NCBI GenBank assembly: GCA_963803245.1
Contig: CAWDLI010000013.1
Location: forward strand, 25,081-89,080
Source of the DNA: JACVRW01 sp963803245
Lineage (GTDB): Bacteria; Actinomycetota; Thermoleophilia; Solirubrobacterales; Thermoleophilaceae
Direction of reading: 5' to 3'
Length of the DNA: 64,000 nucleotides
Shown: positions 7,915 through 16,230 of the stretch, in pieces
How the letters are laid out: every line of letters starts with the position of its first letter
Numbering within the stretch: position 1 is the first letter of the stretch
Translations under genes and position numbers: made by a program
The notes under the pieces: generated by a model
Databases searched by the model: none
Seen by the model: only the letters and a program-made list of their open reading frames with translations
Told to the model about the DNA's origin: nothing

Positions 7915-8928
7915 TCAGCAGCCGGGCAGGTGAGCGCGGGCGAAGCTCTTCGCGCCGCGCGCGGGCACGGCGTCGGCCCTGCCGGCGGTCACAGGTCCGC
8001 ACTCGTCCCGGTGTGAGCCCTGATCCGCGGTCCCCAGGTGGGCTGCCGTCGTGGCCAGCATGTAGGGCAGCGGGGTGATCGGAGTGTCGAACCGGCGGAC
8101 CTCCCAGTGCAGGTGCGGGCCGGTGGAGCGGCCGGTGGAGCCCACGTACCCGAGCCGCGTCCCACCGCTCACGGCGCGCCCGGGGGCGACCGCGACGCGG
8201 GAGAGATGCGCGTACCAGGTGGCGAAGCCGAGCCGGTGCTTGACCACGACGAGGTTCCCGTAACCGCCCGTGTTCCAGCCGGCGAAGACCACCACGCCCC
8301 GGCCGGCCGCCTTGACGCGCGTGCCCCCCGGCACGGGGAAGTCGATGCCGGTGTGGCGGCGGCCGCCGATGTGGCCGAAGCCGTCGCCCATCGGACCCGC
8401 GAGCGGCCGGAAGAAGCGCACGGGCGAGTTGGGATGGACGCCCCTGCCCCTGCGCAGCGAGCCGATCGTCTGGGCGCCGGCGATTCCGTCGGCCGCGAGG
8501 CCCGTCGAGCGCTGGTAGGCGTACACCGCCCGGGCCGTGCCCGGGCCGTAGCCGCCGTCGATGCCGCCGGGAGAGAAGCCGCTGCGCCAGAGGAGGAACT
8601 GCACGGCGGCCACGTCCCAGCCGACGTGCGGCTGGGCGAGCACGCGGCTGCCGAGCAGCGGGCGGCCGCGGCTTCCGAGGGCGCGGCGCGTCTGAGGCCC
8701 GGCCACGCCGTCCACGGCCAGGCGCTTGCGCCGCTGGAAGCGCATCGTCGCCGCCCGCGTCATCGGGCCTGGCACCCCGTCCACCTCGATCGTGTAGAGC
8801 CCCTTCGCCTGCAGGGCGGCCTGGAGCGCGGCCACGCGGGGGCTCCCCGCGAACGCAGGTGCAGGGGCAAGGCATAGGGCGGCGACGACGAGCACGGCGA
8901 CGCCCCAGCGGATCCTTCCGCGAGGCAT
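7915..8928 (-). CDS. Secreted M23 (LytM) peptidase with two peptidoglycan-binding domains
   Basis: A 337-residue exported protein predicted to cut peptidoglycan cross-bridges. A signal peptide (about residues 1-27, ending AFAG) is followed by two PG_binding_1 repeats (VAALQAALQAKGLYTIEVDGVPGPMTR... and VAAVQFLLWRSGFSPGGIDGGYGPGT...). The M23 domain has the zinc ligands in RRHTGIDFPVPGGT (HxxxD) and GPHLHWEV (HxH), plus WYAHLS. The tail of about 45 residues after the catalytic domain is unassigned. The ATG lies head to head with the SBBP protein gene across a 155-bp gap that must hold both promoters. Confidence 0.92.
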   Translation of the reverse strand: MPRGRIRWGVAVLVVAALCLAPAPAFAGSPRVAALQAALQAKGLYTIEVDGVPGPMTRAATMRFQRRKRLAVDGVAGPQTRRALGSRGRPLLGSRVLAQPHVGWDVAAVQFLLWRSGFSPGGIDGGYGPGTARAVYAYQRSTGLAADGIAGAQTIGSLRRGRGVHPNSPVRFFRPLAGPMGDGFGHIGGRRHTGIDFPVPGGTRVKAAGRGVVVFAGWNTGGYGNLVVVKHRLGFATWYAHLSRVAVAPGRAVSGGTRLGYVGSTGRSTGPHLHWEVRRFDTPITPLPYMLATTAAHLGTADQGSHRDECGPVTAGRADAVPARGAKSFARAHLPGC

Positions 8929-9083
8929 GGTTCAGGGGTCGGCACGGCGACCGCCGCAGCCAAGGACCTGCACCAATCCATGCACGCCGAGGGTGGCCCG
9001 GGAGCGCCAGCCACCCGATTAGACTCGGCCCACCGATCGGGAGGCCGTGCAGGGTGGAGATCGCCGGGACCAGGAGCAGCAAC

Positions 9084-11714
9084 GTGGCGGGTCGGAGCCG
9101 ATTCACGCTCCGATCGATCGGAGCGCTCCTGTTGCTCATGGGCGCTGCGGCTCTCCTGCTCGCGCGCGCCGCCTCCGGGCCGACCGGAGGCGAGACAGCG
9201 CGGGCCGCGACGGACGCGATGGCGAAGCTGCCGCTGAGCTTCATCCCCAACCGCGGCCAGGTGGACGCCGAGACGCGCTTCTACGCCCAGGGGGCCGGCT
9301 ACGCGTTCGGCTTCACCCGCCGGGGCGTCTCGCTCGACCTGTCGCGGGGCCGCCGCGCGACCGCGCTGCGGCTCAGCTTCGTCGGCGCCGCCCGCACGCC
9401 GGCCATCGAGGCCGACTCGCCCCTGCCGGGGAAGGTGAACTACCTGCGCGGCGAGGGCGCGGCGAGCTACTCCAACCTTCCGACCTACGGCGAGATCCGC
9501 TACCGGGAGGTCTGGCCGGGCATCGACATGGCGGTGCGCGGCCAGGGCGGCACCCTCAAGTACGAGTTCCACGTGCGGCCGGGCGCCGACGTACGCGACA
9601 TCGGCCTGGCCTACAGCGGCGCCCAGGGACTCTCGACGAGCGCGGACGGAGGCCTGCTGGTTCACACAGGACTCGGGGTGCTGCGCGACAAGCCGCCCGT
9701 CAGCTACCAGGTCGTGGACGGGAAACGCGTGCCGGTGGCCAGCCAGTTCGCGCTCCGTCCGCCGGCCGGCGGCTACGGCTTCGCCGTCGGGCGGCACGAC
9801 CCCGCACGCCCGCTGGTCATCGACCCCGGGCTCGTCTACTCCACCTTCCTCGGCGAGCAGACCGTCTACGGGCCCTCGCGGATCGCCGCCGACGCCCAGG
9901 GCAACGCCTACCTGGCGGGCTCGACCATCTCGTCGGACACCCGCACCACTCCCGGCGCCTACGACACGTCCCTGACGGGGAGGCAGGACGTGTTCGTGAG
10001 CAAGCTGAACCGGGCGGGCACGGGCCTCGTCTACTCGACCTACATCGGGGGCTCGCGGGTCGGCACCTCATCCGAGAACGACCGCGACCAGGCGGTCGCG
10101 GTGGATGCCGCGGGCAGCGCGTACCTGCTCGGGACCACCGACGCCCAGGACTTCCCCACCACCCCGGGGGCCTACGACGGCGCCACAAGCTCGAGCGCGG
10201 CCTTCGTGGCCAAGCTCAACCCATCGGGCAGCGCCCTCGACTACTCCGCCCTCATCGTGGACACCTCCGAGCTCGAGCAGGCCTTCGACATCGCCGTGGA
10301 CTCGGCTGGAAGCGCCTACGTGGGAGTGACCACGCGCGGCTCGATCGCCACGACGCCCGGCGCCTTCGACACCGAAGGCAGCTTCGGAATCGACGTGGGC
10401 CTGATCAAGCTCAACCCGGCGGGGTCCGCGCTCGACTACGCGACGTATGTCGCCGGCCAGGATCAGGACAACCTCGGGTCCGTGGCGGTGGACCGGGACG
10501 GAAACGCCGTGATCACCGGCAACACGTACTCCACCGACTTCCCGACCACACCCGGAGCGTTCCAGACCACTTTCCCGAGCAGCTATGGCAGCCTGACCTC
10601 CGAGTCGGCGTTCGTGACGAAGGTCAACGCGGCCGGCTCGGACCTCGTGTACTCGACATATCTCGGCGCCCGCCCGAGGGGCACGCGCGGACAGGGCGTG
10701 GCGGTCGACGCGAGCGGGAGCGCCTACGTGACCGGCATGACACGCGCGAGCACCTTCCCCACCACACCGGGCGCGTACGACAGGACGTTCAACAACAACG
10801 GGGGCTCCGCCCCGACCGACGCGTTCGTGACGAAGTTCGGGCCGTCCGGGTCGCTCTCGTACTCGACGTTCCTGGGCACGACGGCCTTCGCCGGAATGGA
10901 CATCGGAGTCGACCGCGCCGGGAACGCCGTGGTGGCCGGGATGGCGGGCGACCCTCCGTTCCCGACCACGCCCGGCGCGTTCGACACCACGGGCGACAAC
11001 ACCGATCTGTTCGTGGCCAAGCTCAACACCACGGGCTCGGCGCTGTCCTACTCCACCTTCCTGGGCGGTGAGGGGATCGAGCAACCCGGCGGCCTCGCGG
11101 TCGACGGCGACGGCAACGCCATCGTCAGCGGGCTGACGAGGGACAGGAGCTTCCAGACCACCCCCGGCGCGCTCGACTCGACCTACAACGCCTTCCCCAC
11201 GCAGAGCTTCGTGGCGAAGCTTGACCTGCTGCCCACCGGCTTCCTGTTCGGCAGCGGCGACGCGGGCGGCCAGTTCAGCGCGATGAGCGCGAACACGAAG
11301 CGCGCCTCCCCCTTCACCGTGTTCGCCAACGCGACCGTGCGCAGGCTGCACGCCTACATCGACGGCGGAGGCGCGACCAGCGGCAGCCAGACGCTGCGCG
11401 CGGTGCTCTACCGCAACGCCGGGGGGCAGCCCGCCGCCCGCGTGGCGCAGAGCTTCGATGTGACCGTCAACGCCGGCGACCCCGGCCACTGGCAGCCCTT
11501 CTACCTCGCCCCACCGGCCAACATCGGCCCCGGGGTCTACTGGCTGGGCCTGCAGAGCGGCGCCGCGAACGGCGTGGCTCGCTTCGCCTGGAGCGCCAAG
11601 CCTGGGTCGCGGCGGTTCAACATCGACTCCTTCGCCGACGGGCCCTCAGACCCGTTCGGGGCATCGACCGCCGACGAGCAGCAGCTCTCGATCTACGCGG
11701 GCGGCAGCTTCTAG
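9084..11714 (+). CDS. Secreted SBBP-repeat beta-propeller protein (DUF7948-type N-terminus)
   Basis: An 876-residue exported protein. The GTG at 9084 follows an aggagc site by 6 nt and starts a signal/anchor segment (IGALLLLMGAAALLLARA); an in-frame GTG at 9054 is an alternative. The next 250 residues match the region that precedes SBBP repeats in other bacteria (FIPNRGQVDAETRFYAQG, YREVWPGIDM, KYEFHVRPGADV). Then come about eight SBBP-type blades of 55-60 residues, each with LVYSTYLGG-like, AVDASGSAYVTG-like and FPTTPGAYD-like motifs. The C-terminal 150 residues form a separate beta domain (LHAYIDGGG..., WLGLQSG). No catalytic residues are recognisable; an adhesive or surface role is inferred. 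Its TAG overlaps the stop of the converging aldehyde dehydrogenase gene in a shared CTAG. Confidence 0.85.
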   Translation: MAGRSRFTLRSIGALLLLMGAAALLLARAASGPTGGETARAATDAMAKLPLSFIPNRGQVDAETRFYAQGAGYAFGFTRRGVSLDLSRGRRATALRLSFVGAARTPAIEADSPLPGKVNYLRGEGAASYSNLPTYGEIRYREVWPGIDMAVRGQGGTLKYEFHVRPGADVRDIGLAYSGAQGLSTSADGGLLVHTGLGVLRDKPPVSYQVVDGKRVPVASQFALRPPAGGYGFAVGRHDPARPLVIDPGLVYSTFLGEQTVYGPSRIAADAQGNAYLAGSTISSDTRTTPGAYDTSLTGRQDVFVSKLNRAGTGLVYSTYIGGSRVGTSSENDRDQAVAVDAAGSAYLLGTTDAQDFPTTPGAYDGATSSSAAFVAKLNPSGSALDYSALIVDTSELEQAFDIAVDSAGSAYVGVTTRGSIATTPGAFDTEGSFGIDVGLIKLNPAGSALDYATYVAGQDQDNLGSVAVDRDGNAVITGNTYSTDFPTTPGAFQTTFPSSYGSLTSESAFVTKVNAAGSDLVYSTYLGARPRGTRGQGVAVDASGSAYVTGMTRASTFPTTPGAYDRTFNNNGGSAPTDAFVTKFGPSGSLSYSTFLGTTAFAGMDIGVDRAGNAVVAGMAGDPPFPTTPGAFDTTGDNTDLFVAKLNTTGSALSYSTFLGGEGIEQPGGLAVDGDGNAIVSGLTRDRSFQTTPGALDSTYNAFPTQSFVAKLDLLPTGFLFGSGDAGGQFSAMSANTKRASPFTVFANATVRRLHAYIDGGGATSGSQTLRAVLYRNAGGQPAARVAQSFDVTVNAGDPGHWQPFYLAPPANIGPGVYWLGLQSGAANGVARFAWSAKPGSRRFNIDSFADGPSDPFGASTADEQQLSIYAGGSF

Positions 11715-13180
11715 TCCATGTTCATGGCGACGTACTTGGTCTCGAGGAACTCCTCGATGCCCTCGTTGCCGCCCTCGCGCCCGATGCCCGACTGCTTGAC
11801 GCCGCCGAACGGCGCGCCCGCGTTTGAGACCATGCCCTGGTTCAGGCCGACCATGCCTGTCTCGAGCCGCTCACAGACGCGGATCGCCCGCTTGACGTCG
11901 CGGGTGAACACGTAGGCCACGAGCCCGTACTCGGTGTCGTTGGCACGCTCGATCGCCTCGTCCTCCGATGAGAAGCCCGCGATCGGAGCCACCGGCCCGA
12001 AGATCTCCTCGCTGAACACGCGCGCCTCGGGCGGCACGTCGGCCAGCACCGTGGGCGGGTAGAAGTAGCCGCGCCCGTCGGGGGCCTCGCCGCCGGTGAG
12101 GCGCGTGGCTCCCTTCGAGACCGCGTCCTCCACCAGCTCGGCCACCTTCTCGCGCGAGGGCTCGTCGATCAGCGGTCCCACCTTCACGTCGTCCTCGGTG
12201 CCGCGGCCCAGCTTGAGCGCTCCCATCTTCTCGGCCAGCCGGCGCGCGAACTCGTCCTTCACGGAGTCCGCCACGTGGAAGCGGTTGGCGGAGGTGCAGG
12301 CCTCGCCGATGTTGCGCATCTTCGCGAGCAGCGCTCCCTCCACCGCCTCGTCGAGATCCGCGTCCTCGAACACGAGGAAGGGGGCGTTGCCGCCGAGCTC
12401 CATCGACGTCTTGAGGACGTTGCCGGCGGAGGCCTCGATCAGCTTCTTGCCGACCTCGGTCGAACCGGTGAAGGACAGCTTGCGCAGGCGCGGGTCCTCG
12501 ATCAGCGGCCCGGTGACCTTGCCCGACGACGAGGTGGTCACGATGTTGAACACGCCGCCGGGGAGGCCGGCCTCCTCGAGCACCTGCCCGAGCGCGAGCA
12601 TCGAGAGCGGGGTCAGCTGCGCCGGCTTGATGACGATCGTGCAGCCCGCAGCGATCGCCGGGCCCACCTTGCGCGTGCCCATCGCCATGGGGAAGTTCCA
12701 GGGCGTGATCATCAGGCACGGCCCCACGGGCTGCTTCATCGTGAGAACGCGGCTCGTGCCGTTGCCGAACTGCTTGTAGTCGCCGTCGAGCCGCAGCGCG
12801 TCGCCGGAGTGCCAGCGGAAGAAGTCGGCCGCGTACACGATCTCCGACTTGGACTCCGCCAGCGCCTTGCCCATCTCGAGCGTCATCAGGAGCGCGAGCT
12901 CGTCGGCGCGCTCCATCATCAGCTCGAAGGCGTCCCAGAGGATCTTGGCGCGGTCGTTGGGCGCCGTGGCGCCCCACTCGGCCTGCACCGCCACGGCGGC
13001 GTCCAGTGCCGCCTTGCCGTCCTCCGGCGTCGCGTCTGCCACCTCGCAGAGGACCTCCTCGGTGGCCGGATCGATCACCGGGAAGGTCGCCCCTCCGGCG
13101 GCGTCGCGCCACTCGCCCCCGATGTACAGGCGCTTCTCCACCTGCTCGACCACCTGCTGTTCCTGTGTCGCTATCGCCAT
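11711..13180 (-). CDS. gabD: Succinate-semialdehyde dehydrogenase-type aldehyde dehydrogenase
   Basis: A 489-residue NAD(P)-dependent aldehyde dehydrogenase, closest in pattern to GabD, which oxidises succinate semialdehyde to succinate. Visible features are TPWNFPMAMGTRKVGPAIAAG, the Rossmann turn FTGSTEVGKK, catalytic Glu in MELGGNAP (residue 261), catalytic Cys in GEACTSANR (residue 295), and EEIFGPVAP. The ATG at 13180 follows an aaggagag site. It is 14 nt downstream of an acetolactate-synthase-like gene and almost certainly shares its transcript. The exact substrate could differ (other short-chain semialdehydes). Confidence 0.88.
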   Translation of the reverse strand: MAIATQEQQVVEQVEKRLYIGGEWRDAAGGATFPVIDPATEEVLCEVADATPEDGKAALDAAVAVQAEWGATAPNDRAKILWDAFELMMERADELALLMTLEMGKALAESKSEIVYAADFFRWHSGDALRLDGDYKQFGNGTSRVLTMKQPVGPCLMITPWNFPMAMGTRKVGPAIAAGCTIVIKPAQLTPLSMLALGQVLEEAGLPGGVFNIVTTSSSGKVTGPLIEDPRLRKLSFTGSTEVGKKLIEASAGNVLKTSMELGGNAPFLVFEDADLDEAVEGALLAKMRNIGEACTSANRFHVADSVKDEFARRLAEKMGALKLGRGTEDDVKVGPLIDEPSREKVAELVEDAVSKGATRLTGGEAPDGRGYFYPPTVLADVPPEARVFSEEIFGPVAPIAGFSSEDEAIERANDTEYGLVAYVFTRDVKRAIRVCERLETGMVGLNQGMVSNAGAPFGGVKQSGIGREGGNEGIEEFLETKYVAMNMD

Positions 13181-13194
13181 CGGTGTCTCTCCTT

Positions 13195-14838
13195 CTAGGT
13201 CGCGACCGTCTCCACGCCCAGCTCGTCGCTGATGGCCACGTCGATCGAGTAGTCGATCGGCAGCACGATCAGCGACGGCACATCGAGCGTGAGCGCCCGG
13301 CGCAGCGTCTCGCCGAAGTCGTCCGCCGAGCCGCAGCGCCAGGCCGGCATTCCGAAGCTCTCGGCCAGCTTGACGAAGTCGGGGTTCGTGAAGTCGGTGC
13401 CGAAGTGGGTGCCGAACTTCTTGTCCTGCTTCCAGACGATCGAGCCGTACTGGCCGTTCTCCCAGACCACGTTCACGATCGGCGTCTTCAGCCGCACGGC
13501 GGTCTCGAGCTCCTGGCAGTTCATGAGGAAGCCGCCGTCGCCGTTCACCGTGACCACGTTCCGGTCCGGGTGCACGAGCTTGGCCGCCACCGCCGCGGGC
13601 ACGGCGAAGCCCATGCCCGCCAGGCCGTTCGCGATCAGCACGGTGTTGGGCTCGTAGGCGGGGAACATCCGCCCGATCCAGAGCTTGTGGAGACCCACGT
13701 CCGAGATCAGGATGTCCTCGCGGCCGAGCGCCTTGCGGATCTCGAACAGAGCCCGCGGCGGCTGGACGGGGAAGGCGTCGTCGTCCTTGGCCTTCTCGAA
13801 GCGCCCGAGCACCACCTCGCGCAGGCGCGTGGAGCCGCCCTGATGCGGCACGTGGCGGCACTCCTCGCTCAGGCGCGTGAGCACGTGGTAGATGTCGCCG
13901 ACCAGCTCGACCTCGGGCACGAAGTACTCGTCGATCTCGGCGGCCACCGAGTCGATGCAGATGATCTTCTTGTCGCGCCCCGGGTTCCAGTGCTCGGGTG
14001 AGTGCTCCACGAGGTCGTAGCCGATGGCCAGCACCACGTCCGCCTCGTCGAAGCCCGCCATCCGGTAGTCCCCCGACTGGAGGCCCACCGACCCGAGCGC
14101 CTTGGGGTTGTCCGGCGGGATCAGGCCCTTGCCCATGAAGGTCTCGGCCACCGGGATCCCGGTGGCGCGCACGAACTCGCGCAGCGCCGCCACCGCCCCG
14201 GTGCGCACCACCCCGTTGCCGGCCAGCGCCACCGGGTTGATCGCCCCGCGCACGATGTCGGCCGCCCTCAGAAGCTCGCGCGCCGCGGGCTCCGGCTGCA
14301 CCACCCGCCGGCGCGGCAGCGGCTCGGCGTCGATCTCGGTGGCCATCACGTCCTCCGGCAGCTCGATGTGCGTGGAGCCGGGCTTCTCGGCCTCCGCCAC
14401 CTTGAAGGCCTTGCGCACGACCTCGGGGATGATCGCGGCGTCGGAGAGTCGGGCGTTCCACTTGGTGATCGGCCGCATCACCCGCAGCAGGTCGATGTAC
14501 TGGTGCGACTCCTTGTGCATCCGCTCGAGGTCGCCCTGGCCGGTGAGCGCGACCAGCGGCGCGCGGTCCAGGTAGGCGTCGGCCACCGCGGTGACCAGGT
14601 TCAGGGCACCGGGGCCGAGCGTGCCCAGGCATACGCCCGCGTGGCCGGTCAGCCGGCCGCTCACGTCGGCCATGTAGGCCCCGCCCTGCTCGTGGCGGAC
14701 GGGGATGAAGTCGATCGACGAGCGCGACAGCGACTCGTTGAGATCGAGCGTCTCCTCGCCCGGGATGCCGAACACGTGGCCCACGCCCTCGGCCTCGAGG
14801 CACTCCACGAACACGTCACTGGCTTTGCGCTTGCCCAC
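13195..14838 (-). CDS. Thiamine-diphosphate enzyme, acetolactate synthase-like
   Basis: A 547-residue ThDP-dependent decarboxylase/ligase of the acetolactate synthase large-subunit family. The N-terminal ThDP domain has FGIPGEETLDL and the activating Glu in VRHEQGGAYMAD (residue 50). LGPGALNLVTAVADA follows. The C-terminal cofactor-binding block is GDGGFLMNCQELETA, with ENGQYGSIVWKQ behind it. Members condense two pyruvates or related 2-oxo acids; some relatives act on other substrates, so acetolactate is the best but not the only reading. No small regulatory subunit lies nearby, which favours a catabolic enzyme. The GTG at 14838 is only 29 bp from the start of the divergent hydrolase gene. 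Confidence 0.82.
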   Translation of the reverse strand: MGKRKASDVFVECLEAEGVGHVFGIPGEETLDLNESLSRSSIDFIPVRHEQGGAYMADVSGRLTGHAGVCLGTLGPGALNLVTAVADAYLDRAPLVALTGQGDLERMHKESHQYIDLLRVMRPITKWNARLSDAAIIPEVVRKAFKVAEAEKPGSTHIELPEDVMATEIDAEPLPRRRVVQPEPAARELLRAADIVRGAINPVALAGNGVVRTGAVAALREFVRATGIPVAETFMGKGLIPPDNPKALGSVGLQSGDYRMAGFDEADVVLAIGYDLVEHSPEHWNPGRDKKIICIDSVAAEIDEYFVPEVELVGDIYHVLTRLSEECRHVPHQGGSTRLREVVLGRFEKAKDDDAFPVQPPRALFEIRKALGREDILISDVGLHKLWIGRMFPAYEPNTVLIANGLAGMGFAVPAAVAAKLVHPDRNVVTVNGDGGFLMNCQELETAVRLKTPIVNVVWENGQYGSIVWKQDKKFGTHFGTDFTNPDFVKLAESFGMPAWRCGSADDFGETLRRALTLDVPSLIVLPIDYSIDVAISDELGVETVAT

Positions 14839-14867
14839 GGTCGGCTGACTGTAACGTCCTGGCCTCA

Positions 14868-15731
14868 GTGCCTCCGGTTGCCCGCTACGCCCGAAGCGGT
14901 GACGTGCACATCGCCTACATCGTGGAGGGCGACGGCCCCATCGATCTCGTGTGGATCCCGCCCTGGATCTCGCAGGTGGAGTACCTCTGGTCCGAGGCGT
15001 CGCTGGCGCGCGTGATGGACCGGCTCACCAGCTTCGCTCGGGTGATCACCTTCGACCGGCGCGGCTCGGGCCTCTCCGACCCGCTCGAGGGCGCCCCCAC
15101 GCTCGAGGAGCAGATGGACGACGTGCTGGCGGTGATGGACGCCGCCGGGTCGGAGCAGGCCGCGATCGTGGCCACGCTCGAGGGCGGCCCGATGGCCGCG
15201 CTGTTCGCCGCCAGCCACCCGGACCGGACCCAGTCGCTGACCATGTACGCCACGTTCGCGCGCTCGGTGTGGGCCCCGGACTACGACTGGGCCTGGAGCG
15301 CTGAGGACCGCACTGCGCGGATGGACGAGTGCGTCGAGCATTGGGGTCAGGGCCTCGTGGCCGGGAGCGTGGCGGGCAGCCGCATGCGCGACCCGCGCTT
15401 CATGGAGTGGGCCGGCCGGCTGGAGCGCCTGGCCGCCAGCCCGGCCACGATCAAGCGCATCTTCGACCTGATCGGCGAGTTCGACGTGCGCGAGGTGCTG
15501 CCCTCGATCCGCGTGCCGACCCTCGTGATGCACCGCCGCGACGACAGCTTCATCAAGGTGGAGCACTCGCGCTACATCGCCGAGCGCATCCCTGGCGCGC
15601 GCTACGTGGAGCTGGAGGGCCCCGACAACATGTTCGCGGTGGGCGACAGCGAGGCGATCCTCGGCGAGCTGGAGGAGTTCCTCACCGGCACCCGCCACGA
15701 GCGCGAGCCCGACCGCATGCTCGCCACGTGA
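14868..15731 (+). CDS. Alpha/beta hydrolase domain, N-terminal part of a hydrolase-cyclase protein
   Basis: A 287-codon frame starting at GTG 14868. It encodes an alpha/beta hydrolase fold: VWIPPWISQVEYLW (oxyanion region), FDRRGSGLSDP, the elbow region VATLEGGPMAALFAASHP, and PTLVMHRRDDSFI near the acid position. The nucleophile elbow reads LEGGP rather than GxSxG, so hydrolase activity is doubtful. The frame ends ...RMLAT at TGA 15729-15731, overlapping the ATG of the cyclase. Proteins of this type usually run straight into a class III cyclase through ATVMFTDIV, so one missing G at 15728-15729 probably splits a single gene. Confidence 0.78.
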   Translation: MPPVARYARSGDVHIAYIVEGDGPIDLVWIPPWISQVEYLWSEASLARVMDRLTSFARVITFDRRGSGLSDPLEGAPTLEEQMDDVLAVMDAAGSEQAAIVATLEGGPMAALFAASHPDRTQSLTMYATFARSVWAPDYDWAWSAEDRTARMDECVEHWGQGLVAGSVAGSRMRDPRFMEWAGRLERLAASPATIKRIFDLIGEFDVREVLPSIRVPTLVMHRRDDSFIKVEHSRYIAERIPGARYVELEGPDNMFAVGDSEAILGELEEFLTGTRHEREPDRMLAT

Positions 15732-16189
15732 TGTTCACCGACATCGTGGACTCCACCCAGCGCGCCGCCGACATGGGCGATCGCCACTGGCGCGACCTGC
15801 TGGAGCGTCACGACGAGCTGTTCCGGCGATCGCTCGAGCGCCACCGCGGCCGTGAGGTCAAGCGCACCGGCGACGGCTTTCTCGCGACGTTCGACGGTCC
15901 GGCGCGCGCGATTCGCTGCGCCGCCTCGATCACGGAGGCCGTGGAGGAGCTGGGACTGGAGCTCCGCGCGGGCCTGCACACCGGAGAGTGCGAGGTGATG
16001 AGCGACGACCTCGGCGGTCTGGCGGTGCACATCGCCGCCCGCGTGATGTCCCACGCCGATGCCGGCGAGGTGCTCGTTTCGAGCACCGTCAAGGACCTCG
16101 TGGTGGGCTCTGGAATCGACTTCGAGGACCGCGGCACGCACGACCTGCGCGGGGTGCCCGGCGACTGGCGCCTGTTCAGGGTGACCTGA
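15731..16189 (+). CDS. Class III adenylate/guanylate cyclase domain
   Basis: A 152-codon frame encoding a complete class III cyclase domain, which makes cAMP or cGMP from the triphosphate. The metal-binding motif FTDIVDST is at residues 2-9, RTGDGFLATFDGPARAI carries the second metal aspartate, and LRAGLHTGECE and IAARVMSHADAGEVLVSSTV are the usual later blocks. The ATG overlaps the hydrolase stop as TGATG, so translational coupling is possible. Restoring one base would instead fuse it to the hydrolase. The ligand sensed by the hydrolase-like part is unknown. No cyclic-nucleotide-binding protein is seen in the window. Confidence 0.85.
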   Translation: MFTDIVDSTQRAADMGDRHWRDLLERHDELFRRSLERHRGREVKRTGDGFLATFDGPARAIRCAASITEAVEELGLELRAGLHTGECEVMSDDLGGLAVHIAARVMSHADAGEVLVSSTVKDLVVGSGIDFEDRGTHDLRGVPGDWRLFRVT

Positions 16190-16230
16190 AGTCTCGCTAC
16201 CTTCAGCCGATAGAGGAGTTGTAGCTCCCT

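Noticed and set aside
10068..11489. A 473-codon minus frame inside the SBBP protein gene
   Set aside because: It mirrors the repeated plus-strand blades, has no start context and no recognisable domain.
11711..14803. A 1,030-codon minus frame that would join the acetolactate-synthase and aldehyde-dehydrogenase regions
   Set aside because: Only its C-terminal half is real protein. The upstream half is an out-of-frame reading of the synthase gene, which has its own intact frame and stop at 13195.
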